NCBI RefSeq assembly: GCF_000332975.1
Contig: NZ_BANR01000004.1
Coordinates: forward strand, 124,001-188,000
From: Gordonia aichiensis NBRC 108223
Lineage (GTDB): Bacteria; Actinomycetota; Actinomycetes; Mycobacteriales; Mycobacteriaceae
DNA: 64,000 bases
Direction: 5' to 3'
The notes below the pieces were generated by a model that was not told where the DNA came from, made no database searches, and saw only the letters and a program-made list of their open reading frames with translations. Shown piece by piece: positions 27,000-35,226 of this stretch (positions are counted from its first letter, which is position 1; every line of letters begins with the position of its first letter). The position numbers and the translations under genes are program-made.

Positions 27000-28193
27000 C
27001 TACGTGGTGGCGAGTTCCGCGGATAGCGTGCGTCGGAGTTTGGCGATCGGCCCGGGGGCGTCGATTCCGACGGCGCCCACCACCTGGGCGCCGTCACGGT
27101 AGAGCACGACGCCGTCGTCGGCGCTCTCGTCGAGACTGTCGGAGTCATCGATGTGTGTCGTCCCTACGATCTGGATGCGGTGACCGTGCCACGACGACCA
27201 GGCGAACGGCACACCCGAGTACTCCTGCCGGCCGCCAACGGCATTCGTCCCCGCGATGTAGCCCTGTGCGGTCGCCGAGGTCCAGTGTCCGCCGGGCACA
27301 CCATCGACGACCGCGACGTCGCCCGCAGCCCACACCGCGGGCGCACTGGTGGCAAGCCCGGAATCACAGACGACGCCCCGTGTGGCCGGATCGAGAGTGA
27401 GCGCGCTCGTGGACAGCCACGCGGTGGCAGGCGTCGACCCTATACCGACGACGACGGCGTCGGCGGGGACTTCGCGGCCACAGGACGTGCGCACGGACTC
27501 GATCCTGTTGTCACGCACCGTCACGTCGGAAAGGCCGGAGTTCACAAGCAGCGTGACGCCTGCGTCGCGGTGCACATCGGCAAGCATCCCGCCGGCGAGC
27601 GTCCCTACGCTGCGAGCCAGTGGGTAGGGGCCGGTTCCGATGAGCGTGACGTCGATACCCCGTGCGACGGCAGCCGAGGCGATCTCGGAGCCGATGAAAC
27701 CCGCGCCCACCACGGCGAGACGAGTTGCGCTGGCCAAGGTCTCACGGACGGCGAGTGCGTCGTCGAAGTGTCTGAGAGCGTGGACGTTGTCGTATCCGTC
27801 GAGCGTCTCGATCGTTCGGGCGTGGTGTCCGGTGGCGAGGACGAGAGCGTGATAGCTGATGGGGCCGGAACTGGTCAGCAGCTCGCGCGCGTCGACGTCG
27901 ATACCGGTCGCGGTGGTCGACGTCCGCAGCTCGACGTCGAGAGCCTCCCAGCCCTCGGAACGTCGGAGCACGGGGAGCTCTGCGTCGGTGCCGGCGTCGA
28001 GTAGTGCCTTTGACAGCGGTGGGCGATCGTAAGGGAGATGTGGCTCGTCTCCGATCATGATGATCGGTCCGGTCCATCCCTGGGCACGGGCACCCTCGGC
28101 CGCACGTACGCCCGCCAGGGATGCGCCGACGATGACCAGCGGCTGCGTGTGGTGGGGTGTGTTGTCGTCGGTCATGGTGAGCTTGGCGGACAC
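27000..28193 (-). CDS. FAD-dependent ferredoxin/rubredoxin reductase
   Basis: This 397-residue flavoprotein should pass electrons from NAD(P)H to the adjacent ferredoxin and perhaps to the rubredoxin domain of AlkB. It has an N-terminal FAD-binding fold (LVIVGASLAGVRAAEGA), a second dinucleotide fold for NAD(P)H (LAVVGAGFIGSEIASA), and the FAD motif VWAAGDVA. The layout matches AlkT/RubB, ThcD and P450 ferredoxin reductases. GTG 28193 lies 8 bp after the ferredoxin stop, so the two genes form one operon. It converges with the ABC operon (13 bp apart). Confidence 0.87.
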   Translation of the reverse strand: MSAKLTMTDDNTPHHTQPLVIVGASLAGVRAAEGARAQGWTGPIIMIGDEPHLPYDRPPLSKALLDAGTDAELPVLRRSEGWEALDVELRTSTTATGIDVDARELLTSSGPISYHALVLATGHHARTIETLDGYDNVHALRHFDDALAVRETLASATRLAVVGAGFIGSEIASAAVARGIDVTLIGTGPYPLARSVGTLAGGMLADVHRDAGVTLLVNSGLSDVTVRDNRIESVRTSCGREVPADAVVVGIGSTPATAWLSTSALTLDPATRGVVCDSGLATSAPAVWAAGDVAVVDGVPGGHWTSATAQGYIAGTNAVGGRQEYSGVPFAWSSWHGHRIQIVGTTHIDDSDSLDESADDGVVLYRDGAQVVGAVGIDAPGPIAKLRRTLSAELATT

Positions 28194-28201
28194 GGCGCGC
28201 C

Positions 28202-28396
28202 TCAGTCGAGCATCCGCAGCGCCGACACCGGGCAGGAGTCGACGGCCGCTCGGACGTAGGCCTTGTCGCTGTCGGGGACGTCGGGTGTGGCGACCTCGAC
28301 GATCCCGTCGTCCCCGATCTGGAAGTACTCATTGGCCTGTGTCTCGCACATGCCGATTCCCTCGCAGGTGGGGCGGTCTACCTGGATGTGGCTCAT
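28202..28396 (-). CDS. Ferredoxin, 3Fe-4S type
   Basis: The 64-residue electron carrier has cysteines spaced as CEGIGMC (C-x5-C) with a distal SCP, the pattern of 3Fe-4S ferredoxins usually paired with cytochrome P450s. No P450 is in the window. ATG 28396 follows AGAGGAG at a spacing of 8 nt. It is first in an operon with the reductase. The promoter region has the same two elements as the alkB promoter, which is the best evidence that this ferredoxin serves alkane oxidation. Confidence 0.9.
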   Translation of the reverse strand: MSHIQVDRPTCEGIGMCETQANEYFQIGDDGIVEVATPDVPDSDKAYVRAAVDSCPVSALRMLD

Positions 28397-28457
28397 GGTG
28401 TGTTCTCCTCTGATCGCTGGCTGTGGATGACGATCATTTGTCATCCTGACCGGGATA

Positions 28458-28517
28458 TGGATCACAAACACTGGTCTCTCGACACAAATCAATGGTCTTG
28501 GCTGTGTAATCACACAG
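28458..28517 (-). promoter_or_regulatory. Composite control element of the ferredoxin operon (shared with alkB)
   Basis: Two blocks: TGGATCACAAACAC at 28458-28471 and the palindrome GGCTGTGTAATCACACAG at 28500-28517 (CTGTG-N6-CACAG), exactly 28 bp apart. The inner block ends 62 bp from the ferredoxin ATG. The palindrome also lies about 20 bp before the divergent PucR-type gene, so it could control both. Confidence 0.65.
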
Positions 28518-28536
28518 TGTCTGGCACCGTGAGGTG

Positions 28537-29736
28537 ATGACCGAGATCACCGACTGGCTGCAGGCTTTCGTCGACGCGCAGCAGAACCCGGCAGCGGTCG
28601 ACGAGTGGGTGTCGACCACAGCGGACGCGATCATGGCCGATGTCGACCTACCCGACGACATCCGGCCCGTGCTGATCGCCGCGATCGAAGAACACTGGCT
28701 CGCCTTCCTCGGCGGAGTGACCGTCGACGTCGCGGGAACCACCGAACTGGTGCCTGCCGCAGGGGAACTGGCTGAGCAGATCGCCGGACACCATCTCGGC
28801 CTCCCCGTGCTGCTGAAGATCTATCAGAGCGCGCAGGAGGCGTCGTGGGATTTCGCCGTCGGAGTCGTGGGCCAGGCACCGAAGGGGCTCGACCACGAAT
28901 CACTTCTCGTGTGGTTCTGGACCAAGGCCAACCGCTGGTTCGCCACCTCGGTCGAGCTGTCCGTCGCGCTGTATCAGCAGGAGGTGGAACGGATTCGACG
29001 ACGCGGCGATGCACGACGCTACGAGCTGGTCGCCGACGTGCTAGACGGGAGAAGCGTTGGCTCGAATGAACTCTCGGCCGAGCTCGGTGGTCACCCGATC
29101 GCCGGCGTCACCCAGGTGTCGGTCATCGCGTACGCGATGGATGCCGATTCCATCGAGGGGCTCGAACCGGCCCTCGTACGCCTCGCCTCCTCGATTGCGG
29201 GTGCGCGATTGGTTGTCGTACGTCCCGGTGGACGTGAACTCTGGGGATGGATCGCCCTCGGCGCGACGGCGCCAGGCGTTGCGCTGCAGTGGGACTCGCG
29301 CGGTACCGATCCCGAGCAGATCCGCTTCGCGATCGGTGAACCCGCCGAGGGCATGAGTGGATTCGTGAGATCTCATCGCGACGCCCGCGCCGCACAGCGC
29401 GTCGCACGGGCGTCGCGACGGGGTGTCGCGGTCACCAGATACGAGGACGTCGCGGCGTTGACGCTGTTGACCCACGATCCCGATGCCGCCGAGCGGTTTA
29501 CGCGTACCGTGCTGCGCGGGTTGGCGGCGTCGGATCTCAGCGAACTCCGCGATACGGTGCGCTACGTCCTGACCACCGCCGACAGCGCCGATACGGTGGC
29601 GAAATCGCTTGGTATACACAAGAACACCGTGAGGTATCGCACCCAGCAAGCAGAGCGCCTGCTCGGGTACCCGATTCGGGAGCGAGCAGGCGATCTGGTG
29701 CTGGCGCTCGACTACTTCAGCGCATTTCTGGAGTGA
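28537..29736 (+). CDS. PucR/CdaR-type transcriptional regulator
   Basis: The 399-residue product has no membrane segment. The C-terminal part (VAKSLGIHKNTVRYRTQQAE, then RLLGYPI) is the PucR-family helix-turn-helix, and the middle resembles the GGDEF-like domain of CdaR regulators. ATG 28537 or GTG 28534 could start it; GTGAGG is very close to both. It is divergent from the ferredoxin operon and convergent with alkB. Because both of those promoters share the palindrome found next to its own start, it is the prime candidate for the local regulator. The effector is unknown, possibly an alkane or a derivative. Confidence 0.82.
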   Translation: MTEITDWLQAFVDAQQNPAAVDEWVSTTADAIMADVDLPDDIRPVLIAAIEEHWLAFLGGVTVDVAGTTELVPAAGELAEQIAGHHLGLPVLLKIYQSAQEASWDFAVGVVGQAPKGLDHESLLVWFWTKANRWFATSVELSVALYQQEVERIRRRGDARRYELVADVLDGRSVGSNELSAELGGHPIAGVTQVSVIAYAMDADSIEGLEPALVRLASSIAGARLVVVRPGGRELWGWIALGATAPGVALQWDSRGTDPEQIRFAIGEPAEGMSGFVRSHRDARAAQRVARASRRGVAVTRYEDVAALTLLTHDPDAAERFTRTVLRGLAASDLSELRDTVRYVLTTADSADTVAKSLGIHKNTVRYRTQQAERLLGYPIRERAGDLVLALDYFSAFLE

Positions 29737-29761
29737 TGGCACGTACGCGCGTGGCCTGGGC

Positions 29762-31174
29762 TCATGCGCTGGTCTCGGTGAGCGGGATGAAGTCGAGCTT
29801 GTCGCGCACGCCGCAGTCGGGGCAGGTCCAATCGTTGGGGATGTCCTTCCATGCCGTGCCGGCGGCGAAGCCTTCGAGTTCGTTGCCGACGGCCACCTCG
29901 TAGACGTATCCGCAGCCCGGGCACCGTGCGGCGGGGATGTCGTCGACGCAGGCGCCGGGGGTGGCGTCCTCGACGGGCGAGTCGTCGAACTCCGTGCCGG
30001 TGGGTAGCGGGAACCGTCGCGTCAGCCGGTCGAGTTTGCCGGGTGCGACATTCGCGAGTCGCACGTCGCCGTCGAAGTGTTCGACGACGCGGTGGTCCAT
30101 GACCCGACGCCACAGCGGTGGGAACAGCGAGAGCAGGATCATGCCCGCATAACCGGTTGGCAGCGCGGGTGATTCGCGGTAGTCGCGAAGCGTTTGGTAG
30201 CGGCGAGTGGGATTCGCGTGATGATCGCTGTGGCGCTGCAGGTGGTAGAGCAGGACGTTGGTCGCGATGTTGTTGGAGTTCCACGAGTGCATGGGCAGGA
30301 CGCGCTCGTACCGACCAGACGTCGTCTGCTGGCGCAGCATTCCGTAGTGCTCGAGATAGTTGACCACCTCGAGCAGCGAGAACCCGACGACAGCCTGCAA
30401 CACCAGGTACGGCAGGATTCCGACGCCGAGCCAGACGGTCAGCGCGCCCCACAGGACGATCGTCATGAGCCAGGCGTTGAGGACGTCGTTTCCGAGGTGG
30501 AAGGGATGGGTGTCCTTGCGTCGGTAGCGTTTTGCTTCGACCTGCCATGCGCTGCGCAGCGATCCGAAGACGGTGCGGAACCAGAAGCGATAGAAGCCCT
30601 CACCCAGACGCGACGACGCCGGGTCCTCGGGAGTGGCGACCCGCACGTGGTGCCCGCGATTGTGCTCGATGTAGAAGTGGCCGTAGAAGGTCTGTGCCAG
30701 TGCGATCTTCGACAGCCACCGCTCGTGGCTCTCCTTCTTGTGGCCGAGCTCGTGTGCGGTGTTGATGCCGATACCGCCGATGAAGCCGAGGGTCACCGCC
30801 AGGCCGACCTTGTCGATGACCGGCCATCCCCCGGTTGCGATGAGATACATCGCCCAGATGAAACCGGCGTACTGGATGGGCAGGAATGCGAAGGTGACGT
30901 ATCGGTAGTACTTGTCGTTCTCGAGTTCCTCGATCACGTCGTCGGGCGGATTCGTCGGATCGAATCCGATGCAGAAGTCGATCGCCGGGACCACGCCGAG
31001 CACGATGATGGGCCCGGTCCACAGGAACACCGCCCATCCGGTGAGTTCGTATACACCGATCGCGATGAACGCGAACGACGGGACGATGAGACCGATGAGC
31101 CAGAGGTAGCGCTTGCGGTCGCGCCACCTCTCGGTGGTTCCGTCGGCAACGGTGCCGCTGGCTTCGAGTGCCAT
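29762..31174 (-). CDS. alkB: Alkane 1-monooxygenase AlkB fused to rubredoxin
   Basis: This 470-residue membrane di-iron enzyme hydroxylates the terminal carbon of n-alkanes. All histidine motifs are present: HELGHK (141-146), EHNRGHH (170-176), NYLEHYG (272-278) and LQRHSDHH (312-319), set among about six membrane helices. Residues 413-465 form a rubredoxin domain with two CxxCG pairs (CPGCG at 418, CPDCG at 451), so electrons enter through a covalently attached carrier. ATG 31174 follows the strong site CAGGAGG. No separate rubA/rubB genes adjoin it; the reductase and 3Fe-4S ferredoxin 2.8 kb away share its promoter layout. Confidence 0.95.
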   Translation of the reverse strand: MALEASGTVADGTTERWRDRKRYLWLIGLIVPSFAFIAIGVYELTGWAVFLWTGPIIVLGVVPAIDFCIGFDPTNPPDDVIEELENDKYYRYVTFAFLPIQYAGFIWAMYLIATGGWPVIDKVGLAVTLGFIGGIGINTAHELGHKKESHERWLSKIALAQTFYGHFYIEHNRGHHVRVATPEDPASSRLGEGFYRFWFRTVFGSLRSAWQVEAKRYRRKDTHPFHLGNDVLNAWLMTIVLWGALTVWLGVGILPYLVLQAVVGFSLLEVVNYLEHYGMLRQQTTSGRYERVLPMHSWNSNNIATNVLLYHLQRHSDHHANPTRRYQTLRDYRESPALPTGYAGMILLSLFPPLWRRVMDHRVVEHFDGDVRLANVAPGKLDRLTRRFPLPTGTEFDDSPVEDATPGACVDDIPAARCPGCGYVYEVAVGNELEGFAAGTAWKDIPNDWTCPDCGVRDKLDFIPLTETSA

Positions 31175-31231
31175 GATTTACCTCCTGAACACGGGCTGTA
31201 CCAATGACCTGTTGTCAGAATCGACGCGTTC

Positions 31232-31291
31232 TGGATCACAATCACGGTGCTATTCACCCAATATGAAGCCGTAGGCTGTGCTAACGCACAG
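31232..31291 (-). promoter_or_regulatory. Composite control element of alkB (shared with the ferredoxin operon)
   Basis: TGGATCACAATCAC at 31232-31245 and GGCTGTGCTAACGCACAG at 31274-31291 (CTGTG-N6-CACAG) are again exactly 28 bp apart. The inner block differs from its partner at one of 14 bases. It ends 58 bp from the alkB ATG, and the palindrome abuts the stop of the LysR gene. Confidence 0.65.
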
Positions 31292-32194
31292 TCACGTGGT
31301 CGACGCGAGCGCGACGTCGAGAAGTTCGCGTGCCGGCCCGCGCATGGTGACGTGTGGCGTCCACACGGCGCGGAGCGGGCGGATCATCGACATGCCGTCG
31401 ACGTCGATGCGCACGAGTCGTCCGGCCGCGATGTCGTCGGCGATCGACAGCCGCGAGAGCACCGTCACACCGTTCGAGGTCAGCACGGACGAGCGGATCG
31501 CGGTGACCGAACGCAGTTCGATGAGCGGATCGGCTGCGACGAGGCCCAATTCGGCCAGGGCCCGCTCATAGGTGATCCGTGTTCCCGACCCCGGTTCGCG
31601 CTGGATCAACGGAGTCGACGCCAACTCGGCCGCCGATACGGCGCCGGTCTGCGACCACGGGTGCCCTGGCGCGGCGACCACGTAGAGTTCGTCGGTCGCA
31701 ACGAGCGCGGCGGCGAGGTCGGCGGTATCGCCGGGACTCTCGACGAACCCGAGATCGGCGTCGCCGGACCGGACGGTGGTGATCACCTCGGCGGAGTTCA
31801 TCGGGCGCACCGAGATTCGCGCCCCCACGCGAGTGGTGAGAGTCGTGAGCCAGCCCGGTACCAGGTACTCCGCAACGGTCATCGACGCAGCGACGACCAG
31901 TGTCGCGTGCTTGTTGCCGACCAGTGTGTCGACCCCCGCAATGAACTCCGCCGCCCGCTCGAGGAGCGTGTTGGCCCACTCCAGCAGCAGTCGCCCGTTC
32001 TCCGTCGGTTCGACGCCGGAGGGCGAGCGGACGAAGATCTCGACGCCGAGTTCGTGCTCGACGCTGCGCACCCGCGAGCTGACGGCCTGTTGGCTGAGTC
32101 CGAGGTCGCGGGCTGCGGCGCCCATACTGCCGAGGCGGCCCACCGAGACGATGACCTCCAGCGCGGCGATGTCGGGCAGGCGTCGTGCTGGCAT
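31292..32194 (-). CDS. LysR-family transcriptional regulator
   Basis: The 300-residue product has an N-terminal winged helix-turn-helix (MGAAARDLGLSQQAVSSRVR, then SVEHELGVEIFVR) followed by the two-lobed LysR effector-binding domain (LVVAASMTVAEYLVPGWL). ATG 32194 is chosen because TAGCGT on the minus strand is 7 nt upstream (leaderless) and LysR proteins begin close to the helix-turn-helix; a longer frame to 32383 is rejected. It lies upstream of alkB in the same direction and divergent from a small acidic protein. The target is unknown. Confidence 0.87.
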   Translation of the reverse strand: MPARRLPDIAALEVIVSVGRLGSMGAAARDLGLSQQAVSSRVRSVEHELGVEIFVRSPSGVEPTENGRLLLEWANTLLERAAEFIAGVDTLVGNKHATLVVAASMTVAEYLVPGWLTTLTTRVGARISVRPMNSAEVITTVRSGDADLGFVESPGDTADLAAALVATDELYVVAAPGHPWSQTGAVSAAELASTPLIQREPGSGTRITYERALAELGLVAADPLIELRSVTAIRSSVLTSNGVTVLSRLSIADDIAAGRLVRIDVDGMSMIRPLRAVWTPHVTMRGPARELLDVALASTT

Positions 32195-32201
32195 GTCGAC
32201 G

Positions 32202-32207
32202 ACGCTA
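32202..32207 (-). promoter_or_regulatory. -10 box TAGCGT for the LysR gene
   Basis: It is 7 nt before ATG 32194 on the minus strand. Confidence 0.5.
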
Positions 32208-32321
32208 GGCGCTGTGACGTCGGGCCACAAGCAGCATCTGTGACCGGGTGCGCCCCTTGTAAGGTGGTCTCCAGTGCGTGCCAGTGGAAGGGCTGCGCCG
32301 AACGCCGTGACGAGGAGCGAG

Positions 32322-32531
32322 ATGTCGGACTTCATCAAGAAGATCAAAGACGACGCAAAGGCCGTCGGTGCTGCCATCGACAACGAACTGACCGTACTCG
32401 AAGGCGTTCCGGGCTACGACCCGCTGGCCGACGAGGACGCAGACAAGCAGCAGGCCGCCGCCGACGAGTCCGGGGACGCCGGCACGCAGGATGACGCCGC
32501 CGACGAGTCCGGGGTCGGCGAGAAGTCGTAG
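32322..32531 (+). CDS. Small acidic protein of unknown function
   Basis: The 69-residue product starts MSDFIKKIKDDAKAVGAAID (amphipathic, basic/acidic helix) and continues with a disordered Asp/Glu/Ala-rich tail containing two DESG repeats. ATG 32322 follows GAGGAG at a good spacing; the in-frame upstream codons lack such a site. It is divergent from the LysR gene and converges on the peptide-type importer operon. No family is recognised. Confidence 0.6.
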   Translation: MSDFIKKIKDDAKAVGAAIDNELTVLEGVPGYDPLADEDADKQQAAADESGDAGTQDDAADESGVGEKS

Positions 32532-32562
32532 CCCGTCCCGGCCGTCGCTCGTGGCGGAGCGC

Positions 32563-34260
32563 TCACACCTCTACGACGGCCCTGCGGCGTCGCGGATCGG
32601 GATAGGGGACGGCGTCGAGCAGCGCCCGCGTGTAGTCGTCTTTCGGTCTCGTGAGTACCTCACGCGCGGGTCCGTGTTCGACGACCCGCCCGTTACGCAA
32701 CACATACGCACGGTCGGAGACCTGTTCGACGACGGCGAGGTCGTGGCTGATGAAGAGCGCGGCGAAGCCCAGTTCGCGTTGGAGTTCTGCGAAGAGCTCG
32801 AGAACCCGGGCCTGCACGGAGACGTCGAGTGCGCTCGTGGGCTCGTCGGCGATGAGGAGCTTGGGCCGCACCGACAGCGCACGCGCGAGCGCAACGCGTT
32901 GACGCTGCCCGCCGGAGAGTTCGTGCGGGAATCGGTCGGCAAAGGAGCGCGGCAGGTGCACGGCGTCGAGCAACTCGGTCACTCGCTCTGATTGCTTCGC
33001 GCGTGTCCCGATGCCCTGGATATCGAGTGGCTCGCGAATGGATTCCGCGACAGCGAACCTGGGATCGAGAGAAGCTGTGGGATCTTGAGGCACGAACGCG
33101 ATGGTGTGCCTCAGCGACCGCAGTCGGCTACGGTCCACGGCGCTCAGATCATGTCCGTCGACAAGGACCCGTCCGCTGTTCAGGTGTGTCAGGCCGCCGA
33201 TCGAACGTCCGAGAGTTGTTTTACCTGAACCCGATTCGCCCACGACACCGACAACTTCGCCGGGATCGACATGAAGTGAGACATCGTCGAGTGCGACGAC
33301 TGGCTTCCGTCCGAAACCGCCACGATGAACAGCGGTGACGTGTTCGACCGCCACCACCGGAACCGTTGCCTCGCCGACGGTATCGGTATCGGGATCGGTT
33401 GTCGTGATCGCCGCGTCGCGTGATTCGTCCTCGGACGGCAGCTTGGGGACGGCGGCGAGCAACTGTCGCGTGTACGGCTGTGTGGGGCGGGCGAAAATGT
33501 CGAAAACCGTACCGCGCTCGACGACCTCACCGAGTTGCACGACGACGACACGGTCGGCGATATCGGCCACGACGCCGAGATTGTGGGTGATGAGCAGGAT
33601 TCCGGCGTCGATCCTGCCGCGCAGGCGCAGCAACAGGTCGAGGATCTCGCGCTGCACGGAGACGTCGAGTGCTGTCGTCGGCTCGTCGGCGAGCAGTAGT
33701 GCCGGATCGTTCGCCAGAGCGAGCGCGATCACCACGCGCTGCTTCTGGCCACCCGAGAGCTGATGAGGGTAGTAGTCGACGCGCTGGTGCGGGTCTGGGA
33801 TCTCCACGAGAGACAACAACTCGACGGCGCGGCGTCGAGCGTCTTTCCGTGAGATCGACTGATGCGTCCGTAATGCCTGCCGCAGTTGCCATCCCACGGT
33901 CTGCGCAGGATTGAGCGCAGTCTGGGGCTCCTGGAAGATCATCGCGACTCCTGTGCCGCGGATCGCGTTCAGTTCACGTTCGGAGGCGTTCAACACCTCG
34001 ACGCCGTCGACCTTGACCGAACCGGTGGCGACGGCGCGCTCGGGGAGGAGTCCTATCGCCGCACGCGCGGTCATCGTCTTGCCGGAGCCGGATTCGCCGA
34101 CCAGAGCGACGATCTCTCGACGGTTCACCCGCAGACTGATGTCGGAGACGGCAGGCCGGGGGTAGTCGAAGGTGACCCGAAGGGAGTCGACTTCCAAGGC
34201 CGGAACGGACGTCGACGCCGTGGTGTCGTCGGTGCTGGGGTCGTGTGCAGCGTCGGTCAT
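32563..34260 (-). CDS. Peptide/nickel-type ABC transporter ATPase, two domains fused (DppD-DppF)
   Basis: This 565-residue protein carries both ATPase halves of an Opp/Dpp importer. Domain 1 has GESGSGKTMTARAA, LSGGQKQRVVIA and LLLADEPTTALDV. Domain 2, from about residue 300, has GESGSGKTTLGRS, LSGGQRQRVALARAL and LLIADEPTSALDV. Both active sites look intact. ATG 34260 lies one base after the stop of the permease gene. The operon reads binding protein, permease B, permease C, fused ATPase. Next to a sulfatase and a TauD-like dioxygenase, the cargo may be a sulfated or sulfonated compound instead of a peptide. Confidence 0.9.
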   Translation of the reverse strand: MTDAAHDPSTDDTTASTSVPALEVDSLRVTFDYPRPAVSDISLRVNRREIVALVGESGSGKTMTARAAIGLLPERAVATGSVKVDGVEVLNASERELNAIRGTGVAMIFQEPQTALNPAQTVGWQLRQALRTHQSISRKDARRRAVELLSLVEIPDPHQRVDYYPHQLSGGQKQRVVIALALANDPALLLADEPTTALDVSVQREILDLLLRLRGRIDAGILLITHNLGVVADIADRVVVVQLGEVVERGTVFDIFARPTQPYTRQLLAAVPKLPSEDESRDAAITTTDPDTDTVGEATVPVVAVEHVTAVHRGGFGRKPVVALDDVSLHVDPGEVVGVVGESGSGKTTLGRSIGGLTHLNSGRVLVDGHDLSAVDRSRLRSLRHTIAFVPQDPTASLDPRFAVAESIREPLDIQGIGTRAKQSERVTELLDAVHLPRSFADRFPHELSGGQRQRVALARALSVRPKLLIADEPTSALDVSVQARVLELFAELQRELGFAALFISHDLAVVEQVSDRAYVLRNGRVVEHGPAREVLTRPKDDYTRALLDAVPYPDPRRRRAVVEV

Positions 34261-34261
34261 C

Positions 34262-35212
34262 TCACTGCCTCCTGCTGTGTGAAATCGATTGAGACATGAG
34301 GTAGAACCCGAGGACGAGCGCCGAGATCACGATCAGCGGAGCCACGGAGAACCACGGGTTGGTCTCCAGATAGCTGTTTCCGGACGACAGAATGCTACCC
34401 AGCGACGGCGTCGGCGGGGTGACGCCAATTCCCAGGAAACTCAGTGCGCCTTCGACGAATACAGCGAGTGACAGCGACAGCGCGAACTGGACGCCGAGCG
34501 ACTCCACCGAGTTGGGCAGGACGTGCCGACGCAGCACATAGGTGTTGCGCGCACCGCTGACCCGCGCCGCCTCGACGTAGGGCAGTTCTCTGACCCGGAG
34601 TACCGACGTGCGGGCGAGACGGCCGAAGATGGGGATCTCGGCGAGCACGATGACGATCCCGATCGTGCTTGCCCCGGGAGACAGTACGGCGGTCAGTGCG
34701 ATGCCGAGGACGAGGGCGGGGAACGCGAGGATGACGTCGAATGTGCGCTGGGCGATGACATCCGAGACCGGATGCGACACCGTGAGTAGACCGATCAGGG
34801 TGCCGAGGACGGCGCCGATGGGTACCGAGACGAAAATGATCAACAGATCCACCCGGATGCCGTACAGCACCCGTGTCGCGACATCGCGGTTGAGATCGTC
34901 GGTGCCGAACCAGTGGTCGGCACTCGGCGGCAGCAGGTATGCGCCGTCGATCTGCTGGTCCGGTCCGTACGAGGTGAGTACCGGCGCGAGCAGTGCGAGG
35001 GCCACGATGACGAGAACGAGAGTGGATCCCACCAGTCCGGTTCCGCTGAAAAGACTGCGCCACAGTGGGGTTCGGGTTCGACGTCGCTCTCGGTCGGCGG
35101 GAGCCTCAGGGATCAGCCCGGGTTCTATGTCCGCGGTGATGGACGACGTCGTGTCGGGCGGTGTGGTGTCGGGTGATGTGGTGTCGGGTGATGTGGGAAG
35201 TGAGGTGGACAT
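34262..35212 (-). CDS. Peptide/nickel-type ABC transporter permease (DppC-like)
   Basis: The 316-residue product is the second permease of the importer, with about six membrane segments and an EAA motif in EAARVSGARNTYVLRRHVLP. The first 30 residues hold a Ser/Pro/Asp/Thr repeat (PDTT four times), encoded by 15-bp direct repeats at about 35155-35205, not expected in this family. It sits between the DppB-like gene (15 bp) and the ATPase gene (1 bp). Confidence 0.88.
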   Translation of the reverse strand: MSTSLPTSPDTTSPDTTPPDTTSSITADIEPGLIPEAPADRERRRTRTPLWRSLFSGTGLVGSTLVLVIVALALLAPVLTSYGPDQQIDGAYLLPPSADHWFGTDDLNRDVATRVLYGIRVDLLIIFVSVPIGAVLGTLIGLLTVSHPVSDVIAQRTFDVILAFPALVLGIALTAVLSPGASTIGIVIVLAEIPIFGRLARTSVLRVRELPYVEAARVSGARNTYVLRRHVLPNSVESLGVQFALSLSLAVFVEGALSFLGIGVTPPTPSLGSILSSGNSYLETNPWFSVAPLIVISALVLGFYLMSQSISHSRRQ

Positions 35213-35226
35213 CAGTTACCTGCCGA

